Assembly: GCF_002917925.1 (NCBI RefSeq)
Contig: NZ_PPFE01000005.1
Location: 186,001 to 250,000 of the forward strand
Source of the DNA: Roseovarius confluentis
GTDB lineage: Bacteria; Pseudomonadota; Alphaproteobacteria; Rhodobacterales; Rhodobacteraceae
DNA: 64,000 nucleotides
Reading direction: 5' to 3'
The position numbers were made by a program, and so were the translations under genes. Under the pieces are notes generated by a model. The model ran no database searches. It was not told the origin of the DNA and was given only the letters and a program-made list of their open reading frames with translations. This document shows positions 47,181 to 57,786 of this stretch, piece after piece. Numbering within the stretch: the first letter of the stretch is position 1; every line of letters begins with the position of its first letter.

Positions 47181-48205
47181 ATGGCGACATACGATTTTTT
47201 ATTCGACAAACTGGGCCTTCGAGGCTGGTGCGGCGAAGAGCAGGGCGGCGGCCTGAGCTCGATGGCGGACCTCATGGGGCAGGCCGGAGGCGAAAGTGAC
47301 ACCTCGCTCTGGGAGCTTCCCTTTCCATCGCTCGACGCCCTGAACGATGCCTGCAGCAGCGTCCCGCAATCGCGTGACCTTACGCGCGGACTGGAGCGCG
47401 GCTTTCTCGACATCAAGGACAGCCTGAAAGTCGTGGTCGACCCACTGACCCAACCGCTGAGCTGGGCCCTGGAAAACGCGCTCTGGATCATGCAGTCGGT
47501 TCCGTGGTGGATCATGATACCGCTGCTGATGCTGATCACCTGGGGCGTGGGCCGGTCGGGCAAGCTGGTGGCGCTGGTCGCGGCCTGCTTCGGGTTTCTC
47601 GCCTTCATCGATTTCTACGATCATACCATGCAAACGCTCGCGATAATTTTCGTCTGCGCCTTCATATGCGTGCTCTTCGGTGTGCCCATCGGGATCGCCA
47701 TGTCACGCAATGACAGGGTGCAGAAAGCGCTCATACCTGTGCTGGACATGCTGCAGACGTTACCCCCCTTCGTTTATCTTATCCCGCTGATCTTCCTCTT
47801 CTCGGTGACGGAGCCCAAGCTCTACGGCATTGCCATTATCCTTTATGCCATCGTTCCGGTGGTGCGTTTGACAGACCTCGGAATCCGGTTGGTGGACAAG
47901 GACGTGATCGAGGCCGCCGATGCGTTCGGGATGACCAGGCGGCAGAAGCTATTCGGGGTACAGATCCCGCTGGCCCTGCCCAACATCATGGCCGGCGTGA
48001 ACCAAACGATCATGATGAGCCTCGCGATGGTGGTCATCGCCTCGCTGGTCTCGGCGCCGGGCCTCGGCGTGCTGGTGCTGCGCGGCATCCGCAGCCTCGA
48101 GTTGGGCGTCGGCCTCTTGTCCGGCCTCGGCATCGTGCTGCTGGCGATCATTCTTGACCGGGTCACCAAAGCCGCGCTCGCACGGATCAACGCGGAGCAG
48201 AAATC

Positions 48206-48209
<4 letters not shown>
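47181..48209 (+). CDS. proW: betaine-type ABC transporter permease
   Basis: The 342-residue permease has about 95 polar N-terminal residues and a core with about seven helices. The transport-domain motifs LDMLQTLPPFVYLIPLIF and the ATPase-contact loop VIEAADAFGMTRRQKLFGVQIP are typical of ProW/OpuAB. It sits between proX and proV, overlapping the proV start by 4 nt (ATGA). Confidence 0.92.
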
Positions 48210-49270
<1,061 letters not shown>

Positions 49271-49371
49271 AGACGCCGCTGCCTGGATTCATTCAAGTGT
49301 TTGAAGACCGGTCGCGAAATCATCAGATGGTTGGCAATGCTCTCTGCCAGAACACAGTGATTGGTATGAGC

Positions 49372-49893
49372 GGCCTTGCCAACTTATTTGGATCTGCCCG
49401 AATGCGGCCTGACCCACGCCCGTCAGGTGGTCATTTCAAGTGTGTAGGCGCTCCAAAGATCGAGGGCATCAGCTCTGCTGTGGCGATAGGATTTGGCGGT
49501 GAGACGACAGCGGCGCGGACGCAAGATCGAGTATGTTCCCATTCGCGTCAACTGCCCGCCAGAGCCAGAACTTCACGTCATTGATCGGAACAACGACTTC
49601 ATCCAAGTGCCATTTGTCGCAAATGCCAGGCCTGTCGCGCTTGATACAATCGGCAAAATGAGGGCCAAACCGGTTCATCCAGTTCCGGACGGTTTCCCGG
49701 CTGACCATCACGCCGCGTTCGGCAAGAAGATCCTTGTCATCCGCCGTGCTGAGCGCAAAACGATGGTACGTCCAGACCTTATAGGCGAAGATCTCGCGTG
49801 GAAAACGGTGGCCTTTCAGCCCGGGCATTGTGCAAGGAGTTTTCCTACCTGATGCTTTTGCGAAAGCCAACGAGCAAACAAGTTGGTAATGCC
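49372..49893 (-). mobile_element. IS6-family element, copy 1, internally deleted
   Basis: The copy is 522 bp long. Terminal inverted repeats are GGCCTTGCCAACTTATTTGG on the left and, read inward from the right end, GGCATTACCAACTTGTTTGC. Compared with copy 2 (809 bp) about 287 bp are missing from the middle of the transposase gene, with a short TCG microhomology at the join. It has the same orientation as copy 2. Confidence 0.85.
49423..49846 (-). pseudogene. IS6-family transposase, broken
   Basis: The N-terminal part is intact enough to read (LLAERGVMVSRETVRNWMNR, DKWHLDEVVVPINDVKFWLW, with the first catalytic Asp). The central domain is deleted and the frame is lost, giving an early stop at 49469. 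The position of the start codon reads AGG instead of the ATG in copy 2. It is non-functional. Confidence 0.85.
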
Positions 49894-49963
49894 CGCGGCC
49901 CTGATCCCGCCCGACCTGATGATCCGCCGCACCAGCGGCCCGCCGCAGGACGGTGCCTGACCG

Positions 49964-50956
49964 TCAGCGCACCGACAGGACGATCTTGCCCACATGACCG
50001 CCGTCCTCGAGTTCGGCATGGGCGTCGGCGGCGCGGGCCAGAGGATGGACGGAGTTGATGACCGGTTTGATCTTGCCCTGTTCCAGGAGGGGCCAGACCC
50101 GGGCCAGAAGGTCGGCGGCGATCAGGCCCTTTTCCTGTGGGGATTGTGGGCGCAGTGTGCTGCCGCACAGGGTCTGGCGCTTGCGGATCATGCCTTCGAT
50201 GTCGATCTGGGTCTTGCCGCCGCCAAGGAAGGCGATGATGACCAGTCGCCCTGCCACGGCGAGCGAGGCGAGATTGCGGTCGAGGTAATCGGCGCAAATC
50301 ATGTCGAGGATGACATCGACGCCGCGCCCGTCGGTGAGATGGGCGATCTCTTCCTCGAACCGTGCGGAACGATAGTTGATGGCTTCTGTAGCGCCGAGGT
50401 CGCGGCAGGCCTGGCATTTCTCGTCCGTGCCGGCGGTGGTATAGACGGTGGCGCCTATGGCGCGCGCGATCTGGATCGCCGTGGTGCCGATACCGCTGGC
50501 GCCGCCGTGGATCAGGACAGTCTCGCCCTCGGCGAGGCGCCCGATGCGGAAGAGATTGGTCCAGACGGTGAAATAGGTTTCGGGCAGGGCTGCAGCCTCG
50601 ACCGCCGAAAGACCGGCAGGCCACGGCAGGACCTGGGGGGCGGGCGCGACGCAGTATTCGGCATAGCCGCCGCCTGCGACCAGCGCGACGACCTTGTCGC
50701 CCTCGGCAAAGGACAGCACGTCGTCGCCGCAGGACACGACTTCGCCCGCCACTTCGAGCCCCAGCACCTCGGTCACGCCGGGGGGCGGGGGATAGCCGCC
50801 CTGGCGCTGGCGCAGGTCGGGGCGGTTGACGCCCGCGGCCTCGACACGGATCAGCACTTCGCCCGGCCCCGGCGCCGGTATGGGGACCTCGCGGGGCTCG
50901 AGTACGTCCGGACCCCCCGGGCGGGTTGCGAAGACGGCTTGCATGTTCTGGGTCAT
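49964..50956 (-). CDS. NAD(P)H quinone oxidoreductase-like, zinc-free medium-chain dehydrogenase
   Basis: The 330-residue enzyme of the QOR/PIG3 group contains GVNRPDLRQRQGGYPPPPG, TYFTVWTNLFRIGRL, the Rossmann motif HGGASGIGTTAIQIARA, and AFLGGGKTQIDIEGMI. No zinc-ligand cysteines are present. It reduces quinones or enones with NADPH. It is the last gene of the leftward IclR-controlled cluster, 9 nt after the membrane protein gene, and the cluster ends just before IS6 copy 1. GGACG precedes the ATG. Confidence 0.88.
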   Translation of the reverse strand: MTQNMQAVFATRPGGPDVLEPREVPIPAPGPGEVLIRVEAAGVNRPDLRQRQGGYPPPPGVTEVLGLEVAGEVVSCGDDVLSFAEGDKVVALVAGGGYAEYCVAPAPQVLPWPAGLSAVEAAALPETYFTVWTNLFRIGRLAEGETVLIHGGASGIGTTAIQIARAIGATVYTTAGTDEKCQACRDLGATEAINYRSARFEEEIAHLTDGRGVDVILDMICADYLDRNLASLAVAGRLVIIAFLGGGKTQIDIEGMIRKRQTLCGSTLRPQSPQEKGLIAADLLARVWPLLEQGKIKPVINSVHPLARAADAHAELEDGGHVGKIVLSVR

Positions 50957-50965
50957 ATGTACGTC

Positions 50966-52342
50966 CTAACCTTGCAGGGATATGTAGGAACCGGCGGCGC
51001 AGAACAGGCCCAGCACCGCCAGTGACAGGACCGTCAGCCGGATGTTGTGCCGGCGCAGAAGCGGGCCGGGAGCCACCTGCATAATGCGGGTGGTGATGAG
51101 CACGTTGGCAGTGAACGGCGTGGAGGCGGCGGTGATGCCCCAACCGATGATCGCCGCCAGCGCCAGCCACAGCAGGGCCGCTTCGGGCACCAGCGGGTGC
51201 AGAAGGCCAAGGAGGATGCTTGCCGAGACGATCGGGTTCAGCGCCGATACGCCGCCCAGCACCATACCCATGGGCACGAGCGCGATGAGGACCGGCGCTA
51301 GAGCATCGGGCGGAACGGGCAGGTCGCCGTCGAAGCTGGAGACGAACCACGCGATAACGGCGCCGAGAAAGCCCGCGCAGGACACGATGACGATCTCGTT
51401 GGCACCGCTTGACGCGGTGGCGGCAAGTTCATCGTACAGGCCGGGAGCGCTGCCTGAAGTGACCTGGATCATCCACCAGGCCAGCGAAAAGATCAACACG
51501 GCCAGCAGAACGGACGCGGGCATTGACAGATCCGCGAACCGGTTCAGGGCGAAGGCCACCGCCACGAGAAGGGCGACACGTGCCACCACCCGCAGAAGAA
51601 TCAGCTGTTCGGAGCGCGTGGGCATGACCGGCGTGGCCGTCGCCGGCCCGGACGCGGGAACGGGACCTTTGCGCGCCATGTAGCCGGCGGCAAGGTAAAG
51701 CGCGGCGGCGGCCAGACCGTAGGGCAGGACCTCGAAATAGTTGATCTCGGGCAGGATCGACAGAGTGACGATGGTCGAGAGCGCGAGCGGCGACCACATC
51801 GGCATGGCGCCGAAGCCGCGCAGCATCGACAGGGTCACATCCTCGACCGCGTTCTGGCGTTCCAGCTTGTCACGGGTCTGGGCCAGCAGCGTGGCCATCA
51901 GGCTGGCCGCGCCGAAATTCAGAAAGATCGCGAAGATATGCGTGCCCAGTGAAACGAAGAGATAGCGCGCGCCGCGCGGACGGCTGGCGACCACGACGGC
52001 GGCACTGCGGATATCGGGCGCGCGCGAGGCGGCGCGGCTGAGCATGCCGAGCGCGACCAGGAAGGCCGACAGGAAGGTGACGCGCGATAGTGCCCCGGCC
52101 TCGTCCAGCCAGCCCGCGACAAGGCCCCAGATGACCAGCATGACGACGAGGCTGCCGATGATCCATGCTGGCCGGTTGAGGGCCTGCCGATTGAGCAGGG
52201 CCAGCGCCATGAGCGCCGCCACTGCTGGGATTTCAGGCACCGGTGCGAAGATGGCCGCAGTCCCCGTGCCCAACAGGTACAGGGCCAGCCCCGCATTGAG
52301 GACGAACCGCGACCGGCCCGACGGGGGTGGGCGGTCAGGCAT
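50966..52342 (-). CDS. polytopic membrane protein, unrecognised transporter
   Basis: The 458-residue protein has about eleven or twelve hydrophobic segments and little else. Segments such as GFGAMPMWSPLALSTIVTL and ANEIVIVSCAGFLGAVIAWF, with small-residue-rich reentrant-like turns, resemble ion-transporter-superfamily permeases, but no family is recognised. The ATG overlaps the end of the upstream SDR gene by 8 nt, so it belongs to the catabolic operon. It may be a second transporter of substrate or product. Upstream frame extension to 52528 is only a shadow of the SDR gene. Confidence 0.75.
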   Translation of the reverse strand: MPDRPPPSGRSRFVLNAGLALYLLGTGTAAIFAPVPEIPAVAALMALALLNRQALNRPAWIIGSLVVMLVIWGLVAGWLDEAGALSRVTFLSAFLVALGMLSRAASRAPDIRSAAVVVASRPRGARYLFVSLGTHIFAIFLNFGAASLMATLLAQTRDKLERQNAVEDVTLSMLRGFGAMPMWSPLALSTIVTLSILPEINYFEVLPYGLAAAALYLAAGYMARKGPVPASGPATATPVMPTRSEQLILLRVVARVALLVAVAFALNRFADLSMPASVLLAVLIFSLAWWMIQVTSGSAPGLYDELAATASSGANEIVIVSCAGFLGAVIAWFVSSFDGDLPVPPDALAPVLIALVPMGMVLGGVSALNPIVSASILLGLLHPLVPEAALLWLALAAIIGWGITAASTPFTANVLITTRIMQVAPGPLLRRHNIRLTVLSLAVLGLFCAAGSYISLQG

Positions 52343-53162
52343 CCATCGCCTGCCGGATGCTGGCCGACAGGCCGCCGTCGACCACCAGCTGGGTGCCGGT
52401 GATGTAGCCCGCCTTGTCGGAGGCGAGGAAAGTTGCGGCCTCGGCGATGTCCCAGGCGCTGCCCATGCGGCCCATGGGGCATTGCGCGGCGCGGGTAGCG
52501 CGCATCTGAGCTTCGGTCCGGTCCCCATAGCTGTTGGCCAGTGTCACGCCGATGCGGGGCGTGTCGATCAGCCCCGCGATGATGGAATTGACGCGGATGC
52601 CATTGGGCGCAAGCTCGACCGCGAGGGACCGCACGAACTGGTTCGCGCCGGCCTTGGTGGCGGAATAGGCAAGGTGGGGATAGCCCACGTGCCGGATCGA
52701 GGCGATGGAGGACGTGACCGTTATGACCCCGCCGCCCTGCGCGCGCATCATCGGGATCGCCGCCTGTGCGGCCACGTGCAGCGAGGTCAGATTGGCGTCG
52801 CTGATGCGGCGCCAGTCTGCGGGGGTGGTGGCCTCGGACGGGCCGCTTTTGCCCAGGCCCACGTTGCAGTTCAGGATGTCCAGACGGCCATGTTTGGCCT
52901 CGATGCCAGATATCAAGCCGGTGACGCTGTCGTCGTCAAGGACATCGACGCGGGCCGCCTCGGCGCGACCGCTCTCGTCGGCGATCAGGCCCACGGTTTC
53001 CTCGGCCGACGCAAGATCGTTGTCGGCGGCGATGACATTGGCGCCCTCGCGGGCGAGGCTGATCGCGATGGCCCGGCCGATGCCGATGCCCGACGCGATG
53101 GACCCCGCGCCGATCACCAGCGCGATGCGGCCCTCAAGACCGTTGTCTGCGCCCTCGCTCAT
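52335..53162 (-). CDS. short-chain dehydrogenase/reductase
   Basis: The 275-residue classical SDR has cofactor loop VIGAGSIASGIGIGRAIAI, Ser in TVTSSIASI, catalytic YSATKAG, and the C-terminal TGTQLVVDGGLS. Oxidises or reduces a hydroxy/keto group with NAD(P). The ATG overlaps the tctA stop (ATGA), and the 3' end overlaps the membrane protein gene. Substrate is unknown; it is probably an intermediate of the imported acid. Confidence 0.88.
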   Translation of the reverse strand: MSEGADNGLEGRIALVIGAGSIASGIGIGRAIAISLAREGANVIAADNDLASAEETVGLIADESGRAEAARVDVLDDDSVTGLISGIEAKHGRLDILNCNVGLGKSGPSEATTPADWRRISDANLTSLHVAAQAAIPMMRAQGGGVITVTSSIASIRHVGYPHLAYSATKAGANQFVRSLAVELAPNGIRVNSIIAGLIDTPRIGVTLANSYGDRTEAQMRATRAAQCPMGRMGSAWDIAEAATFLASDKAGYITGTQLVVDGGLSASIRQAMDA

Positions 53163-54664
53163 GCCGCACCCGATGTGCGCAGCGCGCTGCGCTTGGCGCG
53201 GGTGGCGCGCAGCTCGCGACGGACGCCGACATAGGCCGACAGGACGGTGATGACGATGAAGATCCAGCAGATCGGACTGCGGAAGAAGATCGTCACGTCC
53301 TCGGAAATGAGGAACGACCGGCGCAGGTTGTCCTCGAAGAGCGGGCCGAGGATAAAGCCCATGAGGAAGGGCGCCGCGGCCATGTCGATCTTCATCATGA
53401 TATAGCCCAGCACGCCGAAGGCCAGCATCACGCCCACGTCGAACATCTGGCTTTGCACGGCATAGCTGCCGAACACGCAGAACATGAGCACGATGGGCAG
53501 AAGGATGTGGCGGGGAATGTCGGCGATGCGCGAGAAATAGCGGATCGCGAGTTTGCCCGATCCCAGAAGGACGACCGAGCTGAGCATGATGCCGATGAAG
53601 ATGGCATAGATGATGCTGATGTTGTCCTGGAACATCAGGGGCCCCGGGGTGAGGCCCTGAAGCATGAAGGCGCCGAGGATCACCGCCGTCACCACGTCAC
53701 CGGGAATGCCGAGCGCAAGCAGGGGAATGAGCGTGGCGCCAGCGACACCGTTATTGCCCGCCTCCGATGCGGCGACGCCTTCGATATTGCCCTTGCCGAA
53801 GGTTTCGGGAGACTTCGAGGTGCGGCGTGCCTCGCCGTAGGAGAGGAAAGCGGCGGCGGTGGCCCCGGCACCGGGGATGGTGCCGATGATGACGCCGATG
53901 AAGCTGCCTCGCACGATGGTGACGAGGCTGGATTTCAGCTCGGCCAGGCTGACGCGGCTCTTGTCGGCGGTCTTGACCGTGAAAGGCGCGACCTTGCGCA
54001 TGTAGAAGTCGATCACCTCGGGCAGGGCGAAGAGGCCGATCAGCAGGGGGATGTAGCTGACCCCGCCCATCAGGTTGAAGTTGTCGAAGGTGAAGCGTTG
54101 CGTGCCATAGACGAGGTCCAGCCCGATGGTGGATGTGAGAAGGCCCAGCAGGCCGGAAATCAGCCCCTTGGTCAGGGACGACCCCGAGATCGAGATCACT
54201 ACGGTCAGCGAGAAGCAGATCAGCCAGAAATATTCAGGCGGGCCGAAGGCAAGGGCAAGGCCGGCGATCAGGCTGGCGAAGAAGATAAGCGACAGATTGG
54301 ACAGGAAGTCGGCGATGCACGAAGCGTAGAGCGCCATGTTGAGCGCCTTGCCCGCCTGGCCCTGCTGGGCTAGCGGATAGCCATCCAGCAGGGTGCAGGC
54401 GGCCGCGGGCGTGCCGGGCGCGCGAATGAGGATCGCGGTGATCGAGCCGCCGAAGACGCCGCCCTTGTAGACTCCGACCAGCAGCAGGATGCCGGTGACG
54501 GGATCGAGATTGAAGGTGAAGGGCAGGGCGAGCGCCACGGCCATGGTCGCGGTCAGGCCGGGGATTGCGCCCACGGTTACACCGAGGCACACGCCGGCGG
54601 TGATCGCCAGCAGGTTGGCCAGCGTGAAGAACATCTCGAAGCCGGTGGCAATATTCTCTATCAT
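53159..54664 (-). CDS. tctA: tripartite tricarboxylate transporter, large permease TctA
   Basis: The 501-residue protein with about twelve helices has hallmark TctA motifs: GAIPGLTATMAVALALPFTF at the N-terminus, GVYKGGVFGGSITAILIRAPGTPAA, and the second-half repeat GTIPGAGATAAAFLSYGEAR. It forms the ion-coupled channel of the TctABC system. It lies 3 nt after tctB, at coupling distance. Confidence 0.94.
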   Translation of the reverse strand: MIENIATGFEMFFTLANLLAITAGVCLGVTVGAIPGLTATMAVALALPFTFNLDPVTGILLLVGVYKGGVFGGSITAILIRAPGTPAAACTLLDGYPLAQQGQAGKALNMALYASCIADFLSNLSLIFFASLIAGLALAFGPPEYFWLICFSLTVVISISGSSLTKGLISGLLGLLTSTIGLDLVYGTQRFTFDNFNLMGGVSYIPLLIGLFALPEVIDFYMRKVAPFTVKTADKSRVSLAELKSSLVTIVRGSFIGVIIGTIPGAGATAAAFLSYGEARRTSKSPETFGKGNIEGVAASEAGNNGVAGATLIPLLALGIPGDVVTAVILGAFMLQGLTPGPLMFQDNISIIYAIFIGIMLSSVVLLGSGKLAIRYFSRIADIPRHILLPIVLMFCVFGSYAVQSQMFDVGVMLAFGVLGYIMMKIDMAAAPFLMGFILGPLFEDNLRRSFLISEDVTIFFRSPICWIFIVITVLSAYVGVRRELRATRAKRSALRTSGAA

Positions 54665-54667
54665 GGA

Positions 54668-55189
54668 TCACATCCAGTCTTCGAAAAGGCCCATGGGCAG
54701 GGGCACCTGCGCGATGTGGGCGAAAAACAGATAGACCAGCACCGGCACGGCGATGCCGACGCCTAAGAGGATAAGCGGGCGGCGCTCGCCGCCGATGGCC
54801 ATCAATGCGATGGTCACAATGATGGCGGTGAGCGGCATTCCCAGCCGCTCGGGCATCAGAAGGTAGAGCGCCAGCAGGCCGACAAGCAGCAGCAAGCGGG
54901 ATTTCCAGCGCGGATGTGTCCCGAGCGAGGCGTCGTCCTCGCCGGGGATATGCGCGGCAAAGATCGCTTCCAGAAAGTGGATCAGGGCGAAGAGGCCCAC
55001 GCTGATCGTCAGAACGTAAGGCAGGAAGACGGGTGACAGCGGCAGGTGTTTGACCGACGCCGGTCTGGTGACGCCGTTCGGGATGACGACGAAGGCGAAA
55101 ACCAAGGCGGCCAGGATCGTGAGCACCGCGAAGATGATTTCGCGGCGGCGGCCCCTGCGGGCGTCGGTGTCGGTATCTGTTTCGCTCAT
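54668..55189 (-). CDS. tctB: tripartite tricarboxylate transporter, small permease TctB
   Basis: The 173-residue protein has four predicted helices and the usual weakly conserved TctB layout: a charged N-terminus (MSETDTDTDARRGRRRE), first helix FAVLTILAALVFAFVVIP, and a soluble loop before helices three and four. Identification relies on size, topology and position between tctC and tctA. Confidence 0.88.
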   Translation of the reverse strand: MSETDTDTDARRGRRREIIFAVLTILAALVFAFVVIPNGVTRPASVKHLPLSPVFLPYVLTISVGLFALIHFLEAIFAAHIPGEDDASLGTHPRWKSRLLLLVGLLALYLLMPERLGMPLTAIIVTIALMAIGGERRPLILLGVGIAVPVLVYLFFAHIAQVPLPMGLFEDWM

Positions 55190-55219
55190 GGCTGGCCCTC
55201 CTCCATGCCGCCCTTGACG

Positions 55220-55245
55220 GGTGGCGGCCCCGGCGGGCCGCCACC
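55220..55245. promoter_or_regulatory. intercistronic hairpin after tctC
   Basis: Perfect 11-bp arms GGTGGCGGCCC / GGGCCGCCACC with loop CGGC lie between the tctC stop and tctB start. No T-run follows in the transcribed direction, which favours a processing or stability role. Confidence 0.65.
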
Positions 55246-55262
55246 TGGTAATTGTCGAAAGA

Positions 55263-56246
55263 TTACTCGACTGTTACGCCGGCCTCGTCGACGACCGCCT
55301 TCCAGCTGGAAAGCTCGCCCTCGATGTAGGCGGCGAAATCGTCGGGGCTGCCGCCCTCGATCTGGCCGCCGCGGGTGTCGGCGAATTTCTTGAAGCTGTC
55401 GCTTGCAAGGACTTCGCCCATCGCGTCGTTCAAGGTGGCGACGACCGCGTCATCGGTGCCCGCAGGGGCCATCAGGCCGAACCATGAACGCGCGGCGAAC
55501 CCTTCAAGCTCTTCAATGCCCAGCTCGTCCAGGGTCGGCACATCCTCGAGGTGCTCGGAACGCTCCGGCGTAGTGACTGCCAGCGCGCGCAGGGCGCCCG
55601 ACTCGATATGCGGCATGGCCGAGGGCAGGTTGTCGAACATCACGTCCACGTCGCCTGACAGCAGAGCCAGCACGGCCTCGCCACTGCCGCGGAACGGCAC
55701 GTGAGTCATGTCGGCGCCGGTGCTGGCCTTGAACATCTCGCCCGAGAGGTGGATCGAGCTGCCCACGCCCGAGGACCCGAAGGTCATGTTCTCGGATTTC
55801 GCGGCTTCGAGGAATTCTTCGGCCGACTGGTAGGGGCTGTCCTCGTTGACCACCATGACGTTGGGGATCGACATGATCAACTTGATCGGTGCGAAATCCT
55901 CGACCGGATCATATTGCAGGTTCTTGTAGACAGCGGGCGCGATGCCGTGCGACGACACCTGCCCCATGAAGAGCGTGTAGCCATCGGGTCGGGCGTTGGC
56001 CGCCTGGGTGGTGCCCAGAGTGGCGCCGGCACCGGGGCGGTTTTCGACCGTCACCGTCTCGTCCAGCACTTGGCTGAGGCCGTCGGCGACCTGGCGGGCC
56101 AGAACATCGGTTGCGCCGCCGGCGCTGTAGGGCACGATCAGCGTGATGCGCTTGGTCGGGTAGTCCTGCGCCATGGCAGAGCCGCCGAAGGCCAGCATGG
56201 CAGTGGCGCTGACGGCGCCGATCATGGTTCTACGGTTAAGTTTCAT
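55263..56246 (-). CDS. tctC: tripartite tricarboxylate transporter binding protein TctC
   Basis: The 327-residue exported protein has a signal peptide with twin-Arg-like start MKLNRRTMIGAVSATAMLAF, cleaved near AMAQ. Mature TctC hallmarks are KRITLIVPYSAGGATDVLAR, VENRPGAGATLG and YDPVEDFAPIKLI. AAAGGAGGAG precedes the ATG. It delivers an unknown carboxylate to TctAB. It is followed by a strong hairpin. Confidence 0.94.
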   Translation of the reverse strand: MKLNRRTMIGAVSATAMLAFGGSAMAQDYPTKRITLIVPYSAGGATDVLARQVADGLSQVLDETVTVENRPGAGATLGTTQAANARPDGYTLFMGQVSSHGIAPAVYKNLQYDPVEDFAPIKLIMSIPNVMVVNEDSPYQSAEEFLEAAKSENMTFGSSGVGSSIHLSGEMFKASTGADMTHVPFRGSGEAVLALLSGDVDVMFDNLPSAMPHIESGALRALAVTTPERSEHLEDVPTLDELGIEELEGFAARSWFGLMAPAGTDDAVVATLNDAMGEVLASDSFKKFADTRGGQIEGGSPDDFAAYIEGELSSWKAVVDEAGVTVE

Positions 56247-56302
56247 CTTGGTCTCCTCCTTTGATGAAATGCCTTTTCTTTCAGTCTGGTCCGGATTCTT
56301 CT

Positions 56303-57016
56303 TCAGACGGATCCGATGGTCATGCCTCCGCAGACGTAAAGGACCTGTCCGGTCACGAACCCCGCCCTCTCCGAACAGAAGAACGACACGGCGTCGGCCA
56401 CGTCCTCGGGGGTTCCGGTGCGTTTCATGGGCACCGTCGCGATGATCTTTTCGGTGCGCGGGTCGCCCGGCGGGTTCACCTTGTTGAACAGCTCGGTGGC
56501 GATGGGGCCGGGGCCGAGCGCGTTGACGGTGATGCCGTGCTGGCCCAGTTCGAGCGCCCATGTCTTGGTCATGCCGTGCAGACCGGCCTTGGTGGCCGAA
56601 TAGGCAGTGCGCAGCTCCTTGCCCAGCGCAACGCGGCTCGAGATGTTGACGACCCGGCCCAGCCGTGCCTCCTTCATCGATGGCAGGGCGGCTTGCAGGC
56701 ACACGAGAGGCGCGCGCAAGTTGACCGCAGCCACCTTGTCGAGGGAATAGGGATCGGTCGAGGCGACATCCGCAGGTTCTACGATGCCGGCATTGTTCAC
56801 CAACCGCGTCACGCGCCGCCCGTCGCAGAATTTCTCCAGCGCGGTGCGGGTGGCCTCGACATCCGACAGGTCGAGTTCGAGCACCTCGTCGGAGTGGTCA
56901 TGCTCAGGCGCGATGCGGTCCACGACGGCGATGCGCAGCCCGTCGGCCTTGAGCCGCTCTGCAATCGCCGCGCCGATGCCGCGCGCGCCGCCGGTGACGA
57001 TGGCGAAGTCGCTCAT
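56303..57016 (-). CDS. short-chain dehydrogenase/reductase
   Basis: The 237-residue SDR has cofactor motif TGGARGIGAAIAERLK, NNAGIVEPADV, Ser in NISSRVALG and catalytic YSATKAG. Its start overlaps the stop of the citryl-CoA-lyase-like gene (ATGA). It probably handles a hydroxy/keto conversion of the pathway, before or after cleavage. It is distinct from the SDR at 52335-53162. Confidence 0.88.
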   Translation of the reverse strand: MSDFAIVTGGARGIGAAIAERLKADGLRIAVVDRIAPEHDHSDEVLELDLSDVEATRTALEKFCDGRRVTRLVNNAGIVEPADVASTDPYSLDKVAAVNLRAPLVCLQAALPSMKEARLGRVVNISSRVALGKELRTAYSATKAGLHGMTKTWALELGQHGITVNALGPGPIATELFNKVNPPGDPRTEKIIATVPMKRTGTPEDVADAVSFFCSERAGFVTGQVLYVCGGMTIGSV

Positions 57017-57783
57017 GCGTCGTCCTCGAACGGCATGGCCTTGTCGATTGTTTCCCAGATGAAGCGACCGGAGGGTTTCTGCTGCTCTTCGGCGATATGC
57101 GCCACGAGGCCCGCGGCGCGGGAGATGATGGCGAAACCGCGCATCAGTTCCACGGGGATGTCCATGTCGCCCAGAAGCGCGGCGGTGGCGCCGGTGGCGT
57201 TGATGGTGATGTGGCGGTCGAACTCGGCGTCGACGGCGGCGGACAGGGTTTTCAGCGCGCGCAGGTAGCGCGGGTTTTCGGATGCGGTCTCGCCGATCTC
57301 CAGCAGCTTCAACGCGCGGGGATCATCCGGGCGGTGAAGATGGTGACCGAAGCCGGGCAGGTGAGCCTTGCGGGCGCGGTGTTCGCGCACAATTTCGGAC
57401 GCGCGGGTGGCCTGTGCGTCGGCGTCGAGATCGACCAGTTCCGAGAGCAGGCGGGCGTTGTTCTCGATTGTGCCGACAAACTGGCTGCCGACGGCCAGAA
57501 GCCCGGCCGCGACGGCGCCCTGCAAATTTTCGGGCGCGGACATGTAGATCGACCGGGTGGTGATGGCGCTGGGGGTCAGCCCGTGTTCCATCATCACGAT
57601 CAGGATCGCGTTCATCACGCGTTTCTGGCTGGGGCTGACGGGGCGGTTCAGGATGTGCTGCATCATCACGGTGACGAAATCGCTGTCATCGGTCAGCAGT
57701 TCGTCCACCAAGTTGCTGTTGCGATAGAAAATCTCGGTGTCGGTGTAACGGCACAGGGATGTCGTGGGCGCTGGTTTGGACAT
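57013..57783 (-). CDS. citryl-CoA lyase-like protein, citrate synthase fold
   Basis: The 256-residue protein of the short citrate synthase/citryl-CoA lyase group keeps two active-site histidines, His67 in MMEHGLTPSA and His147 in LPGFGHHLHRPDDPR. The third catalytic position, the Asp of the NVDG motif, is Thr197 in ITINATGATAALLGDM, which aligns without gaps. It may therefore cleave or condense a non-standard acyl-CoA. It is encoded between a CoA ligase and an SDR in one operon with TctABC, so it probably splits the CoA ester of the imported acid. That role is inference. Confidence 0.78.
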   Translation of the reverse strand: MSKPAPTTSLCRYTDTEIFYRNSNLVDELLTDDSDFVTVMMQHILNRPVSPSQKRVMNAILIVMMEHGLTPSAITTRSIYMSAPENLQGAVAAGLLAVGSQFVGTIENNARLLSELVDLDADAQATRASEIVREHRARKAHLPGFGHHLHRPDDPRALKLLEIGETASENPRYLRALKTLSAAVDAEFDRHITINATGATAALLGDMDIPVELMRGFAIISRAAGLVAHIAEEQQKPSGRFIWETIDKAMPFEDDA

Positions 57784-57786
57784 GGG

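Noticed and set aside
49330-49340. GTTGGCAATGC resembling an IS6 terminal repeat just left of copy 1
   Set aside because: It is only 11 nt long, with no adjoining IS sequence. It could be chance or a trace of another copy; not supportable.
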